Source of the DNA: Candidatus Gallimonas merdigallinarum
Lineage (GTDB): Bacteria > Bacillota > Clostridia > Christensenellales > Borkfalkiaceae
Reading direction: 5' to 3'
DNA length: 64,000 bases
NCBI GenBank assembly: GCA_904373325.1
Contig: CAJFFP010000002.1
Span: 1 to 64,000 of the forward strand
In this document: positions 24,191 to 40,613 of the stretch, piece after piece
Layout of the letters: each line of letters begins with the position of its first letter
Position numbering within the stretch: position 1 is the stretch's first letter
Notes under the pieces: model-generated
The model's input: the letters and a program-made list of their open reading frames with translations, nothing else
The model's database searches: none
Told to the model about the DNA's origin: nothing
Made by a program: the position numbers and the translations under genes

Positions 24191-24317
24191 TGTGATATTC
24201 TCCTTTTCCGTTTTCCGATTTTGCAGGCTCTCTCATCGTCCTGCACCCTTACAACGCACAGCATCGGCATTTTGTTGGAGAAAAATAAAAATTTTTTCAA
24301 AAATTTTCCGTTGGCAA

Positions 24318-24347
24318 AAGCCCCCGCAGGTTTTCCTGCGGGGGCTT
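24318..24347 (-). terminator. Terminator of the rpoBC operon
   Basis: Perfect 13-bp arms AAGCCCCCGCAGG and CCTGCGGGGGCTT with a four-base loop follow the rpoC stop by 14 nt; the minus strand continues UUUUG. Confidence 0.85.
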
Positions 24348-24360
24348 GAAGCCGAATGCG

Positions 24361-32632
<8,272 letters not shown>

Positions 32633-32741
32633 CCGTCAATCATACTCCTTTTTTTCGTATTTTTGCTTGACGATCTACCGAGTATATCTTTTCATCGATA
32701 AAAATCGAATTTTCCGCAATGAAATTTGTTGGATTCCCCTC

Positions 32742-32770
32742 TTTACAAGCGCATAAAAATGCGGTATAAT
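32742..32770 (+). promoter_or_regulatory. Promoter of the S4-ispDF-radA genes, inside the rpoB leader
   Basis: TTTACA (32742-32747), 17 bp, TATAAT (32765-32770) on the plus strand. Transcription would start near 32777 and give a leader of about 165 nt. The site lies within the sequence transcribed on the other strand as the rpoB leader. Confidence 0.7.
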
Positions 32771-32863
32771 ATGGGGAAAGTGCGGGATGCACCGTCCTTT
32801 CTCTCCCCGTTTTCGGGCAGAAAGGCACAAAAACGCATTCTACGCATAATGATACAGTATGTT

Positions 32864-32892
32864 ATTATAGACCGCGCGTGAAAAGATGTCAA
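32864..32892 (-). promoter_or_regulatory. Sigma-A promoter of rpoBC
   Basis: Minus-strand TTGACA (32887-32892), 17 bp, TATAAT (32864-32869), a perfect consensus, fitting high expression. Start near 32857. It lies inside the leader of the oppositely directed S4 operon, facing that operon's promoter. Confidence 0.85.
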
Positions 32893-32941
32893 GCCTTTTT
32901 GCGCCGAAAATTTCCAAAAATCAGCAATTCGAGGAAAAAAC

Positions 32942-33184
32942 ATGAGGATCGACAAATTTTTAAAGGTTTCGCGCATCTTAAAGCGCCGCACGGTGGCGCA
33001 GGAAGCTGCGAGCGCAGGCAAAATCAGCGTCAACGGCAGAGAGGTAAAGCCCGCCTACCGCGTGAAAGTGGGCGACGTGGTGGAGCTCACCTTTGCGACG
33101 GGTACGCTGAAATTCCGCGTAAAGGAACTCAGAGAAACGGTGAAAAAGGACGAGGCTGCAAGCCTCTACGAGGTGATCGTATGA
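32942..33184 (+). CDS. S4-domain RNA-binding protein (RlbA/Hsp15-like)
   Basis: An 80-residue protein made of one S4 fold: MRIDKFLKVSRILKRRTVAQEAAS and then the KISVNGREVKPAYRVKVGDVVE loop. Similar small proteins bind ribosomal RNA on 50S particles and assist ribosome rescue; RqcP of Bacillus, which works with RqcH in alanine tailing, is of this kind. GAGG lies ahead of the ATG. It overlaps ispDF by four bases (ATGA). Confidence 0.87.
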   Translation: MRIDKFLKVSRILKRRTVAQEAASAGKISVNGREVKPAYRVKVGDVVELTFATGTLKFRVKELRETVKKDEAASLYEVIV

Positions 33185-34299
33185 TAAGCGTGATTATTTG
33201 CGCCGCAGGCCGCGGCAGGCGCGCGGGTTTTGCGGAAAACAAGGTGCTGCACGAGCTGGGCGGGCTGCCCGTGCTCTCGTGGTCGCTCTCCGCGTTTTCG
33301 GCGGCGGGCGCGGACGAGATCATCGTGGCGTGCCACGCGGAGGACGAAGCGCGCGTGAAAGCGCTGCTCGCCCCCTTCCCCGCCGCGCGCACCATGCTCG
33401 GCGGCGAGACGCGCGGCGCGTCCGTCTATAACGCGCTCAAAAGCGCGCGGGGGGACATTGTGCTCGTTCACGACGCGGCGCGCCCCTTCGTTTCGCAGAA
33501 GATTATTCAGGACTGCATAGAGAGCGTAAAGACGTTCGGCAGCGGCGTGTGCGCCCTGCCCGCGACAGACACCGTCGCGCTCGCGGTCGACGGAAACGTC
33601 TTTTCCGTTCCCGCGCGCGAAACGGCGTTCCTGATCCAGACCCCGCAGGGATTTTACAGGGACAAGCTGCTCGCCGCCTACGAAAAGGCGCGCGCCGAGG
33701 GACTTTCCTTCACGGACGAGAGCGGCGTCTACGCGCAGTATATCGCGCCCCCGCACCTCTTTACGGGCGAGCGCGAGAACAGAAAGCTCACCTATGCGGA
33801 GGACTTCCTTCCCGCAGAGCGCGTCGGCTTCGGCGTGGATACGCACGCGTTCGGCGCGGAGCGCGACTTTGTGACCCTCGCGGGCGTGCGCATTCCCCAT
33901 GAGAGCGGACTGATCGCCCACAGCGACGGCGACGTGGTATGCCACGCGCTGATGGACGCCCTGCTCTCCGCTGCAGGTCTGGACGACATCGGGCACCACT
34001 TCCCCGATACGGACGAGCGGTTCAAGAACGCCGACAGCATGGAACTTCTGCGCAAAGTCGTGGTGTTGCTCGCAAACGCGGGCTATGCCGCCAAGAATGC
34101 AAGCATCTCCGTTCTTGCCGAAACGCCACGCCTCTCCCCGCATATCGCGCAGATGAAGGAGAACCTTGCGGGCGCGCTCGGCGTACACAAAAACGCCGTC
34201 GGCATTGCGGCGGGAACGAACGAACGGCTCGGATATGTGGGCGAAGGAAAAGGCATCACCGTCTACGCGACCGTACTTTTAATGCCCGTGAAGAAATAA
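33181..34299 (+). CDS. ispDF: Bifunctional IspD/IspF of the MEP isoprenoid pathway
   Basis: A 372-residue fusion. The IspD part (residues 1-215) has the CTP loop AAGRGRRAGFAENK and VHDAARPF, and transfers CMP to methylerythritol phosphate. The IspF part (from about 218, GFGVDTHAFG) has the metal site in D-x-H, HSDGDVVCHALMDALL and GHHFPDTDERFKNADS, and makes the cyclic diphosphate. IspE, the intermediate enzyme, is not in the window. The fused form occurs in several unrelated bacteria. The start overlaps the S4 gene stop. GC content is high, unlike the next gene. Confidence 0.95.
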   Translation: MISVIICAAGRGRRAGFAENKVLHELGGLPVLSWSLSAFSAAGADEIIVACHAEDEARVKALLAPFPAARTMLGGETRGASVYNALKSARGDIVLVHDAARPFVSQKIIQDCIESVKTFGSGVCALPATDTVALAVDGNVFSVPARETAFLIQTPQGFYRDKLLAAYEKARAEGLSFTDESGVYAQYIAPPHLFTGERENRKLTYAEDFLPAERVGFGVDTHAFGAERDFVTLAGVRIPHESGLIAHSDGDVVCHALMDALLSAAGLDDIGHHFPDTDERFKNADSMELLRKVVVLLANAGYAAKNASISVLAETPRLSPHIAQMKENLAGALGVHKNAVGIAAGTNERLGYVGEGKGITVYATVLLMPVKK

Positions 34300-34313
34300 A
34301 AATTTGAAACATT

Positions 34314-35105
34314 ATGCAATTTTGGTATATAATTCCAGCGATTATCTTTTTCTTATTTATCATACTCATTATACTGATAAAGCTGACCGCACACTCCACT
34401 CCTTCCCTCAGAAAATCGGCGGCAAAAAGAAAAGATGCAGGCAAAACGGGAGAAATCATTGTTGCTAATATCTTGCAGGAATGCTGTACCCAGCCCGGTG
34501 ATTACGTTATAAATGATATTATATTTTTTAATCCACATACAGGATATTCTTCTCAAATTGACCACATTTTGATTGGAAGTTATGGCGTATTCGTTATTGA
34601 AACAAAAAATTATTCGGGAGAAATTTACGGCAACGACAGTTTGCGATTATGGAAACTATACCGTTCAAACGACGCGATAGAGATTAGCTCTCCTGTAAAA
34701 CAGAACGGTACGCATGTTCATTTTGTACGACAAATTTTACATAACAAAGTTCCCGTTTACGGATTTGTCGTTTTTGTGCAGGGCAATACAGAACATATTC
34801 AAAGCAACTACGTTTGTACATGTAGGGAATTACGCGAAAGGGTAACTTCTTCCCCAAGAAATGCTTGGAAGCTGTCCGTACGACAAAAAGAAAGGATTCT
34901 CAAAATACTGATTGAGTACCGCGACAAATATCCGACCTCTGCGAACGATCATCTGCTCCATATAAATAAAATGCGAAGCGATATTGCCGCCAATATTTGT
35001 CCGCGGTGCGGCAGCAAACTTGTCTTGCGGCATGGGAAATACGGATCATTTTATGGGTGTTCAAAATTTCCAAAATGTAAATTTAAAAAAAATATTACGG
35101 AGTAA
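34314..35105 (+). CDS. Membrane NERD-domain protein with a zinc ribbon
   Basis: A 263-residue protein. Residues 3-25 form a membrane segment (FWYIIPAIIFFLFIILIILI), followed by a NERD (nuclease-related) domain with GYSSQIDHILIGSYGVFVIETKNYSG, the active-site-like D...E-x-K set. The last 40 residues form a topoisomerase-type zinc ribbon CPRCGSKLVLRHGKYGSFYGCSKFPKC. Many NERD proteins are of unknown function; the domain set suggests DNA handling at the membrane. The gene is markedly AT-rich between GC-rich ispDF and radA, a sign of transfer. It starts 14 nt after ispDF with no clear ribosome site. Confidence 0.85.
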   Translation: MQFWYIIPAIIFFLFIILIILIKLTAHSTPSLRKSAAKRKDAGKTGEIIVANILQECCTQPGDYVINDIIFFNPHTGYSSQIDHILIGSYGVFVIETKNYSGEIYGNDSLRLWKLYRSNDAIEISSPVKQNGTHVHFVRQILHNKVPVYGFVVFVQGNTEHIQSNYVCTCRELRERVTSSPRNAWKLSVRQKERILKILIEYRDKYPTSANDHLLHINKMRSDIAANICPRCGSKLVLRHGKYGSFYGCSKFPKCKFKKNITE

Positions 35106-35115
35106 CACTAAACAA

Positions 35116-36486
35116 ATGCCCAAAGCGACCACACAATTTGTCTGCGCAGAGTGCGGCTACACCTCGCCCAAGTGGCTCGGAAGATGCCCCGACTGCGGAA
35201 AATTCAATACGCTTGCGGAGGAGACGATCGCCCCGCCCGCGCCCCTCTCCAAAAAAGCCGCTCCCCTCTTCGGAAGCTCCAAGGCGACGCCCCTCAAAGA
35301 CGTGACGTATGAAAAATACGAGCGCGTTTCCAGCGGCATTGCCGAGCTTGACGTGGTACTCGGCGGCGGCATCGTGCGCGGCTCGCTCGTGCTCGTCGGC
35401 GGCGATCCCGGGGTGGGCAAATCCACCCTTTTGACGCAGGTCGCGGCGCACCTTGCAACAGAACACCGCGTGCTGTACCTCTCCGCCGAGGAGAGCTGTT
35501 CGCAGGTCAGGCTCCGCTGCGAGCGGCTGGGCGTGAACGCGGGCGAGCTGATGCTCATGAACGAGACCAACCTCGAAAACGCCGAAGAAGAGATCGGAAA
35601 AGCGGAATACGTGATCGTGGACTCCATTCAGGCGATCTACACGAGCGCGCTCACCTCTGCGGCGGGCAGCGTGGGACAGGTGCGCGAATGCGCCGCCAAA
35701 CTCATGCGCATTGCAAAATCGCAGGGAATCACCTTCTTCATCGTCGGTCATGTGACCAAGGAAGGCACGCTCGCGGGACCCAAAGTGCTCGAACACATTA
35801 TGGATACCGTCCTCTACTTCGAGGGCGAGCGGACGGAGAACTTCAAGATCCTGCGCGCCGTCAAAAACAGATTCGGCTCGGTGCAGGAAGTGGGCGTATT
35901 TGAAATGACGGGCGAGGGCATTTTCGGGTTGACCGACTATTCCTCCCTCTTCCTCTCCGATTCGCGCGGCGAGGCGGCGGGCGCCGTCGTGACCCCCTCC
36001 GAAACGGGCAACCGCTGCATGATGGTGGAAATTCAGACGCTGATGTGCAAGACGGCGTACGGACTGCCGCGCAGAATGTCGCTCGGGGTGGACTTCAACC
36101 GCCTCGTCGTCCTCATTGCGGTGCTGGAAAAGCGGTGCGGGCTTTCCCTCGGCACGCAGGACGTCTACCTCAACGCCATGGGCGGAATCAGGCTCGGAGA
36201 GCCGAGCGCGGACCTCGCGGTGTGCGCCGCGCTGGCGAGCGCGGAACGCATGACCCCCGTAGACAAATACACCGCCGTATTCGGAGAAGTCGGACTGACG
36301 GGCGAAGTGCGCGGCGTGAACTATGCCGAAAAGCGGGTGAACGAATGCGTGAAAATGGGATTTCAGCGGTTGGTGCTGCCCGCCAAAAATATGAAGGCGT
36401 GCGAAAAGTTCCAAAGTAAAATCGAACTCGTGCCCGTGCAATACGTTTCTCAGATGATAAAAGCCCTCTTCCCGCCCAAACAATAA
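35116..36486 (+). CDS. radA: DNA repair protein RadA (Sms)
   Basis: A 456-residue RadA. It has the N-terminal four-cysteine zinc finger (CAECGYTSPKWLGRCPDC), a RecA-like core with Walker A GGDPGVGKSTLLTQ and Walker B YVIVDSIQAI, the RadA-specific KNRFGS motif and a carboxy-terminal Lon-like domain. RadA drives branch migration in recombination. The ATG at 35116 begins the canonical N terminus; the frame upstream is antisense-like sequence within the NERD gene. It is the last gene of the S4-ispDF-NERD-radA group and ends at a very long palindrome. Confidence 0.96.
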   Translation: MPKATTQFVCAECGYTSPKWLGRCPDCGKFNTLAEETIAPPAPLSKKAAPLFGSSKATPLKDVTYEKYERVSSGIAELDVVLGGGIVRGSLVLVGGDPGVGKSTLLTQVAAHLATEHRVLYLSAEESCSQVRLRCERLGVNAGELMLMNETNLENAEEEIGKAEYVIVDSIQAIYTSALTSAAGSVGQVRECAAKLMRIAKSQGITFFIVGHVTKEGTLAGPKVLEHIMDTVLYFEGERTENFKILRAVKNRFGSVQEVGVFEMTGEGIFGLTDYSSLFLSDSRGEAAGAVVTPSETGNRCMMVEIQTLMCKTAYGLPRRMSLGVDFNRLVVLIAVLEKRCGLSLGTQDVYLNAMGGIRLGEPSADLAVCAALASAERMTPVDKYTAVFGEVGLTGEVRGVNYAEKRVNECVKMGFQRLVLPAKNMKACEKFQSKIELVPVQYVSQMIKALFPPKQ

Positions 36487-36519
36487 ACAATCCCCCCGAC
36501 AGGGCAACGAAAATAACGC

Positions 36520-36559
36520 AAGCCGCGCGCCGCGGAATATATTCCGCGGCGCGCGGCTT
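36520..36559. terminator. Perfect 40-bp palindrome after radA
   Basis: Arms of 20 bp (36520-36539 and 36540-36559), AAGCCGCGCGCCGCGGAATA and its exact complement, meet without a loop. The plus strand continues TATTTTC. Probably a terminator, unusual in length and lack of loop. Confidence 0.65.
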
Positions 36560-36572
36560 ATTTTCAAAGCAA

Positions 36573-36600
36573 GCGGGCGGGTGCATTCGCACCCGCCCGC
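36573..36600 (-). terminator. Hairpin after the lipoprotein gene
   Basis: Perfect 12-bp arms GCGGGCGGGTGC and GCACCCGCCCGC around ATTC, 15 nt beyond the stop codon of the minus-strand lipoprotein gene. Confidence 0.6.
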
Positions 36601-36614
36601 ATTCGACAAATCGT

Positions 36615-38327
36615 TTACGCAATCGTTACGAAAACATATTTTGTAACGCTTTCCGTTGTCTGCGTTTCCCCCGAACCGCTCGTGACGGTTTCGGTATAGG
36701 AATAAAGCGCATAGATAACATCGTCCAACTTTGAAGCCCCTTCCCCATCCAGCGCGATAGCTGAATCCAATCCTGTCGCAACAGGGTCGGCATACCCCTT
36801 TATGTAAGCGGTATAGTCCTCGCTGCTGCTGTTATAAATGTAAACAATATCCTGCAACAACGGAGACGACATCCCGACGATTTCGCCCTCTCCGAGCGTC
36901 TTATCGCCGTCCGCCTCGGAATAGGTATATACGGTCGTCGTGGAGCTGGGAAAAGGATTTTCCGACGTTGCCGTGCCTTCGGTCTCGATGGTGTAGTAAA
37001 TCAGACCGTTGGCAATACCACGGTACACTTTCTCTCCGTATGCGCCGCCATGTCCGGCAGTTTCCTTTCCGCTGAACACCTGCTCGCCTGCAAGATTATA
37101 GACGATCGTTGTGCTGCCCGAGCGGACAAAATATCCGTCCGTGAAAGTCACCGCGCTTGCGTCTGCGGAACCGAGCAGTTCGCCGTCCGTATTATAGACG
37201 CTGATCGTAGCGGGACTTTTCAGCACGACGTATTCCCCGTAAACAGTCACATCGTTTGCCTCGGGCAGGAGCTTCTGCACGTCGACAAGCACCTTGCCGT
37301 CCTCGCCGTAATATTGCAGCGTTGCGCTCGCACCGGGCTGCTTGTTTTCGATCTTCTGCACACTCAGGAACACGCCGTCGTCCGAATAGGGCGAATAGAT
37401 TATCTTTTCCCCATTCGTACCCGCATCGACAATGCCGTCGAAATTGTGCTCCGTCACCTTGCCGTTCTCGAAGTTATAGCTCTTGGTAACGAGATCGCAT
37501 TTCTGCATTCCAACCGCATAGTCGTAATCGGAAGCATCGAACGGCAATGCAATCGAATACTGAATAAACATGCTGTTGCCAGCCATCCACGTGCTCGCCG
37601 AAGAAGCGCTGTCAGGGACTGCCAATTCCTTCATAACGTTCACTTCGCGGACGATCTCGCCCTCCGCGTTCCACACGCGGGACATCGAACCGCTGAGCGA
37701 CTGCACGTAGACGTCTTTATATTCCGTAAACGTAAACGTCTCGGGCATAAAGACGGGCTGAATGCCGAGCCTATAGGTGTTCACCGTGCCGTCATCCGCG
37801 ACGACAAGCACCGTGCCGTCCGAGAAAGTAACGGTATTTCCCGTACGCGTACCCGATATATCCGTCGTCTTAACTGCGCCCGACTTCGCGTAATAGGTGT
37901 ACGTCGTCTCGCCCGTCGTCTCCGACGTTTCCTCGTAACAGTACAGACCGTCTGTCATCTTGAAATATACACTTGACGCAGAAGAAATGTAACCTCCTGT
38001 CTTGGTCGTCGACGCGATCTGTTTATTCGCAACCGCATCGTAGAGAATGTACTCCATCTCCCTGTCAGGATCTGGTTCCGCCTCCGTCGCTTCGGGCGTG
38101 ACGTCCTTTTGCGCGGTGATGATGCCGAATTTATCCATGCCGTTGACACTGTCGATTTCGTAGCCGTCGAGCGCGTCGAGCGCGGTCGCGGTCATCGTCG
38201 GAGCGGTATAGGTATAGTCGTCACCATACAGCGAATTCACGCCGCCCGCACAGGCGGTCATCCCGAGGACGAGCGAAGCGCTGAGCGCAAGGCTCGCCGT
38301 GAGGGCAATGATTTTTGTCTTTTTCAT
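36615..38327 (-). CDS. Large lipoprotein, possible beta-propeller fold
   Basis: A 570-residue secreted protein. Signal peptide and lipobox (LGMTAC, Cys about residue 26) are clear. The mature part is rich in Thr, Ser, Tyr and Asp with many short strands separated by D-G or N-G turns (for example FSDGTVLVVADDGTVNTY, YNTDGELLGS), as in a propeller of repeated sheets. I do not recognise a family and see no catalytic motif. The start at 38327 follows AAGGAGG. It is transcribed from a promoter with a G9 tract in its spacer, so it may switch on and off as a variable surface protein. Confidence 0.75.
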   Translation of the reverse strand: MKKTKIIALTASLALSASLVLGMTACAGGVNSLYGDDYTYTAPTMTATALDALDGYEIDSVNGMDKFGIITAQKDVTPEATEAEPDPDREMEYILYDAVANKQIASTTKTGGYISSASSVYFKMTDGLYCYEETSETTGETTYTYYAKSGAVKTTDISGTRTGNTVTFSDGTVLVVADDGTVNTYRLGIQPVFMPETFTFTEYKDVYVQSLSGSMSRVWNAEGEIVREVNVMKELAVPDSASSASTWMAGNSMFIQYSIALPFDASDYDYAVGMQKCDLVTKSYNFENGKVTEHNFDGIVDAGTNGEKIIYSPYSDDGVFLSVQKIENKQPGASATLQYYGEDGKVLVDVQKLLPEANDVTVYGEYVVLKSPATISVYNTDGELLGSADASAVTFTDGYFVRSGSTTIVYNLAGEQVFSGKETAGHGGAYGEKVYRGIANGLIYYTIETEGTATSENPFPSSTTTVYTYSEADGDKTLGEGEIVGMSSPLLQDIVYIYNSSSEDYTAYIKGYADPVATGLDSAIALDGEGASKLDDVIYALYSYTETVTSGSGETQTTESVTKYVFVTIA

Positions 38328-38413
38328 ATTTTCCTCCTTACTCGCGTGCGGACTCCGTCCCGCAATCTGCCGCAAAATACGCTCACACGCTTCAATATAT
38401 TTACTGTAATACT

Positions 38414-38444
38414 ATTCTATCACATTACCCCCCCCCGCTGTCAA
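38414..38444 (-). promoter_or_regulatory. Promoter with a G9 tract in a 19-bp spacer (second example)
   Basis: Minus-strand TTGACA (38439-38444) and TAGAAT (38414-38419) are 19 bp apart; nine G in a row (plus-strand C, 38428-38436) make up half of the spacer. Same layout as at 17670-17700. Confidence 0.65.
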
Positions 38445-38500
38445 GGTTTTTAGTAAAAAAAGTATTTATTTCATAAATAAACCCTGCTGATAATAAAAGA

Positions 38501-38523
38501 AACCCGCTCAGAGAGCGGGATTC
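38501..38523 (-). terminator. Terminator of the ABC exporter/glycosyltransferase genes
   Basis: Minus-strand CCCGCTC-TCT-GAGCGGG followed by TTTCTTTT, ten bases after the permease stop. Confidence 0.8.
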
Positions 38524-38533
38524 GGTCAAACAA

Positions 38534-39661
38534 TTATTTACGTTCGTCGGGCGGCGCGGCTTGGGCGGCTTGGGCGGAATTTTCAGTTAGCGAAGTCTCC
38601 GTATTTTCCGAATGCTCCGCGTTCTCCGACTGCGCGGCTTTCTGCGCCAGCGCGGCGGCAAGCGCCTTCTTTTTGCGGCGTTTTTTGCCGACGCCGAGCA
38701 CCGTCGTCAGCTTCCTGCCCGAAAGAATATTCAGCGCGATAAAGATGAGCGTATAGATCGCGACCGCAACCGCCTGCCACTCGGGCGTGACGGTCATTCC
38801 GAAGAAGTGAATCTGATACCCGAACGTATCGGTGATCTGCGTAATGAAGGACGGGTCGGCGACAATATTGCTCGTCTCCACATACCCCATCAGCAGTTGC
38901 AGGGGCGTATCCATGAACGAGAACCGGAAGAGCGCGCAGCCGAACGTCCCCGGGATAAACGCGCAGATATTCTGCACCCACGGCGGAAGCATTCCGAGCG
39001 GCATATACGCGCCGATCAGAAAGCCCATGCCCGTGGAAATGACGGCGATCAGGCTGGAAAGAGACGCCTGCGTCTTGAAGAAAGAGCAGAGGAACACCGT
39101 CATGAGCGTGGAATTGATGCTCATATAGAGCAGGACCACGACCATCAGCAGCAGATCGACCGCATTGTAGACGAACTCGCCCATCGCCGCAAAGTAGATG
39201 AAGCAGACGATTTCGAAAATAAAGCAGATGAGCGCCGTGACGATAAAGTTGAACAGGAAGTAACTCGCGATGAGCATATTCCGCGGAATGGGCGCAGAGG
39301 CAAAGTCGCGGTTGACCCCTTTCTGCTTATCGTCCACAATGACGTTGTTCGTCTGCAACGCGACCGTGATCGTAGAGAGCGCCGTGATACCCGAGAGCAT
39401 CCACGCGTCCACCACCGTGCCGATGTACTTTTCAAGTTCGGGGTGATCGGAGAGCTTGATGGGCGTCTCCAACGAGAGGAGCGTGTTCTCCACCGTCATC
39501 ATTTCCATCGAGCGAAGGAAGAAAATATAGACGACGAAAATGATAATGGGAACGAGGAGCGTGTAGAGCACCTGAATCTTATTCTTGAAAAAGACGATAA
39601 AGTGACGGCGCGTGAGCTGGAAAAAGACGGAAGAACCCGCGCCCTTAGTTTTCGCTGCCAT
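38534..39661 (-). CDS. ABC-2 type exporter permease
   Basis: A 375-residue membrane protein with an N-terminal segment (VLYTLLVPIIIFVVYIFFL), an outer loop and five further segments, the layout of DrrB/NodJ-type ABC-2 permeases. The tail after residue 325 is a Lys/Arg cluster followed by an Ala/Glu/Ser-rich low-complexity stretch in the cytosol. Its start overlaps the end of the ATPase gene by 17 nt. Substrate unknown; the neighbouring glycosyltransferase makes a lipid or glycan precursor possible. Confidence 0.87.
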   Translation of the reverse strand: MAAKTKGAGSSVFFQLTRRHFIVFFKNKIQVLYTLLVPIIIFVVYIFFLRSMEMMTVENTLLSLETPIKLSDHPELEKYIGTVVDAWMLSGITALSTITVALQTNNVIVDDKQKGVNRDFASAPIPRNMLIASYFLFNFIVTALICFIFEIVCFIYFAAMGEFVYNAVDLLLMVVVLLYMSINSTLMTVFLCSFFKTQASLSSLIAVISTGMGFLIGAYMPLGMLPPWVQNICAFIPGTFGCALFRFSFMDTPLQLLMGYVETSNIVADPSFITQITDTFGYQIHFFGMTVTPEWQAVAVAIYTLIFIALNILSGRKLTTVLGVGKKRRKKKALAAALAQKAAQSENAEHSENTETSLTENSAQAAQAAPPDERK

Positions 39662-40592
39662 GGCTGCCCTCCGTGTGCTGGATATTTCTGCCCGTCACGT
39701 TCAGGAACACGTCGTCCATGGAACCTTTCACGATCTCAATATCCTTGGTGTATTCGTCGAAGTCGGTCAGAAGCCGTTTCGCCGCCGCGCTGCCGCCGAT
39801 GACGATGCGGTACGCCTTCTTTTCATGGTCATAAACAAACGTATAACCGAGTTTTGCGAGCGCGATCTCGAACGCGCGGTCGGGGCGCATATGCGAGATG
39901 AGATAGTCGTTCGAGAAGCGGCTTTTCAGTTCGTGCGGCGTTCCCTCCGCGATGATGCTGCCCTTATCCATGATGACGACGTACCCCGCAAGCTCCGCCT
40001 CTTCCAGATAGTGCGTGGTCAGAAACACCGTCATGCCCGTTTCCAAGCGCACGCGGTCGATGAGCGACCACACCGTAAGGCGCGTTTTGGGGTCAAGCCC
40101 CGTCGTCGGCTCGTCGAGAATGAGCAGGCGCGGGCGGTGTACCATGGCGCGCGCAATGTCCACGCGCCGCTGCTGTCCGCCCGAGAGGTTTTTGATGGGG
40201 CGTTTTAAGATGGGTTCCAGCGAAAGGAGCTGGACGATCTCGTCGACGTTGCGCCTGCGTTCGGCACGGGAAAGCCCGTAGAAGGAAGAGCGCACGTCGA
40301 GGTTCTCCTTCACGGTGAGGTCGCGGTCGAGAACGCTCGACTGAAAGACGATGCCGATGTCCTTTTTGATTGCGATGCAGTCCTCGTCGAGATCGTGCCC
40401 GTTGACAAAAATTTTGCCCGCGTCCTTTTTGAGGATGGAGCAGATAATGTTGATGGTCGTGCTCTTGCCCGCGCCGTTGACGCCGAGAAAGGCGAACAAA
40501 GACCCCTTCTTTACCTTGAAGGAGATATCTTTGACCGCCTGCACGTCGCCGTACGATTTGGAGAGGTGATCGACCGTGACCGAAAATTCCAT
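39645..40592 (-). CDS. ABC transporter ATPase (DrrA-like)
   Basis: A 315-residue cassette with Walker A GVNGAGKSTT, signature LSGGQQRRVDIARAM, Walker B LLILDEPTTGLD and switch His in TTHYLEEAE. A carboxy domain of about 90 residues follows, as in DrrA-type drug and polysaccharide exporters. It pairs with the permease downstream (17-nt overlap) and follows the glycosyltransferase gene by 21 nt, so all three form one transcript. Confidence 0.93.
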   Translation of the reverse strand: MEFSVTVDHLSKSYGDVQAVKDISFKVKKGSLFAFLGVNGAGKSTTINIICSILKKDAGKIFVNGHDLDEDCIAIKKDIGIVFQSSVLDRDLTVKENLDVRSSFYGLSRAERRRNVDEIVQLLSLEPILKRPIKNLSGGQQRRVDIARAMVHRPRLLILDEPTTGLDPKTRLTVWSLIDRVRLETGMTVFLTTHYLEEAELAGYVVIMDKGSIIAEGTPHELKSRFSNDYLISHMRPDRAFEIALAKLGYTFVYDHEKKAYRIVIGGSAAAKRLLTDFDEYTKDIEIVKGSMDDVFLNVTGRNIQHTEGSHGSEN

Positions 40593-40613
40593 AAAATAAT
40601 TCCTGCTGCGGGT

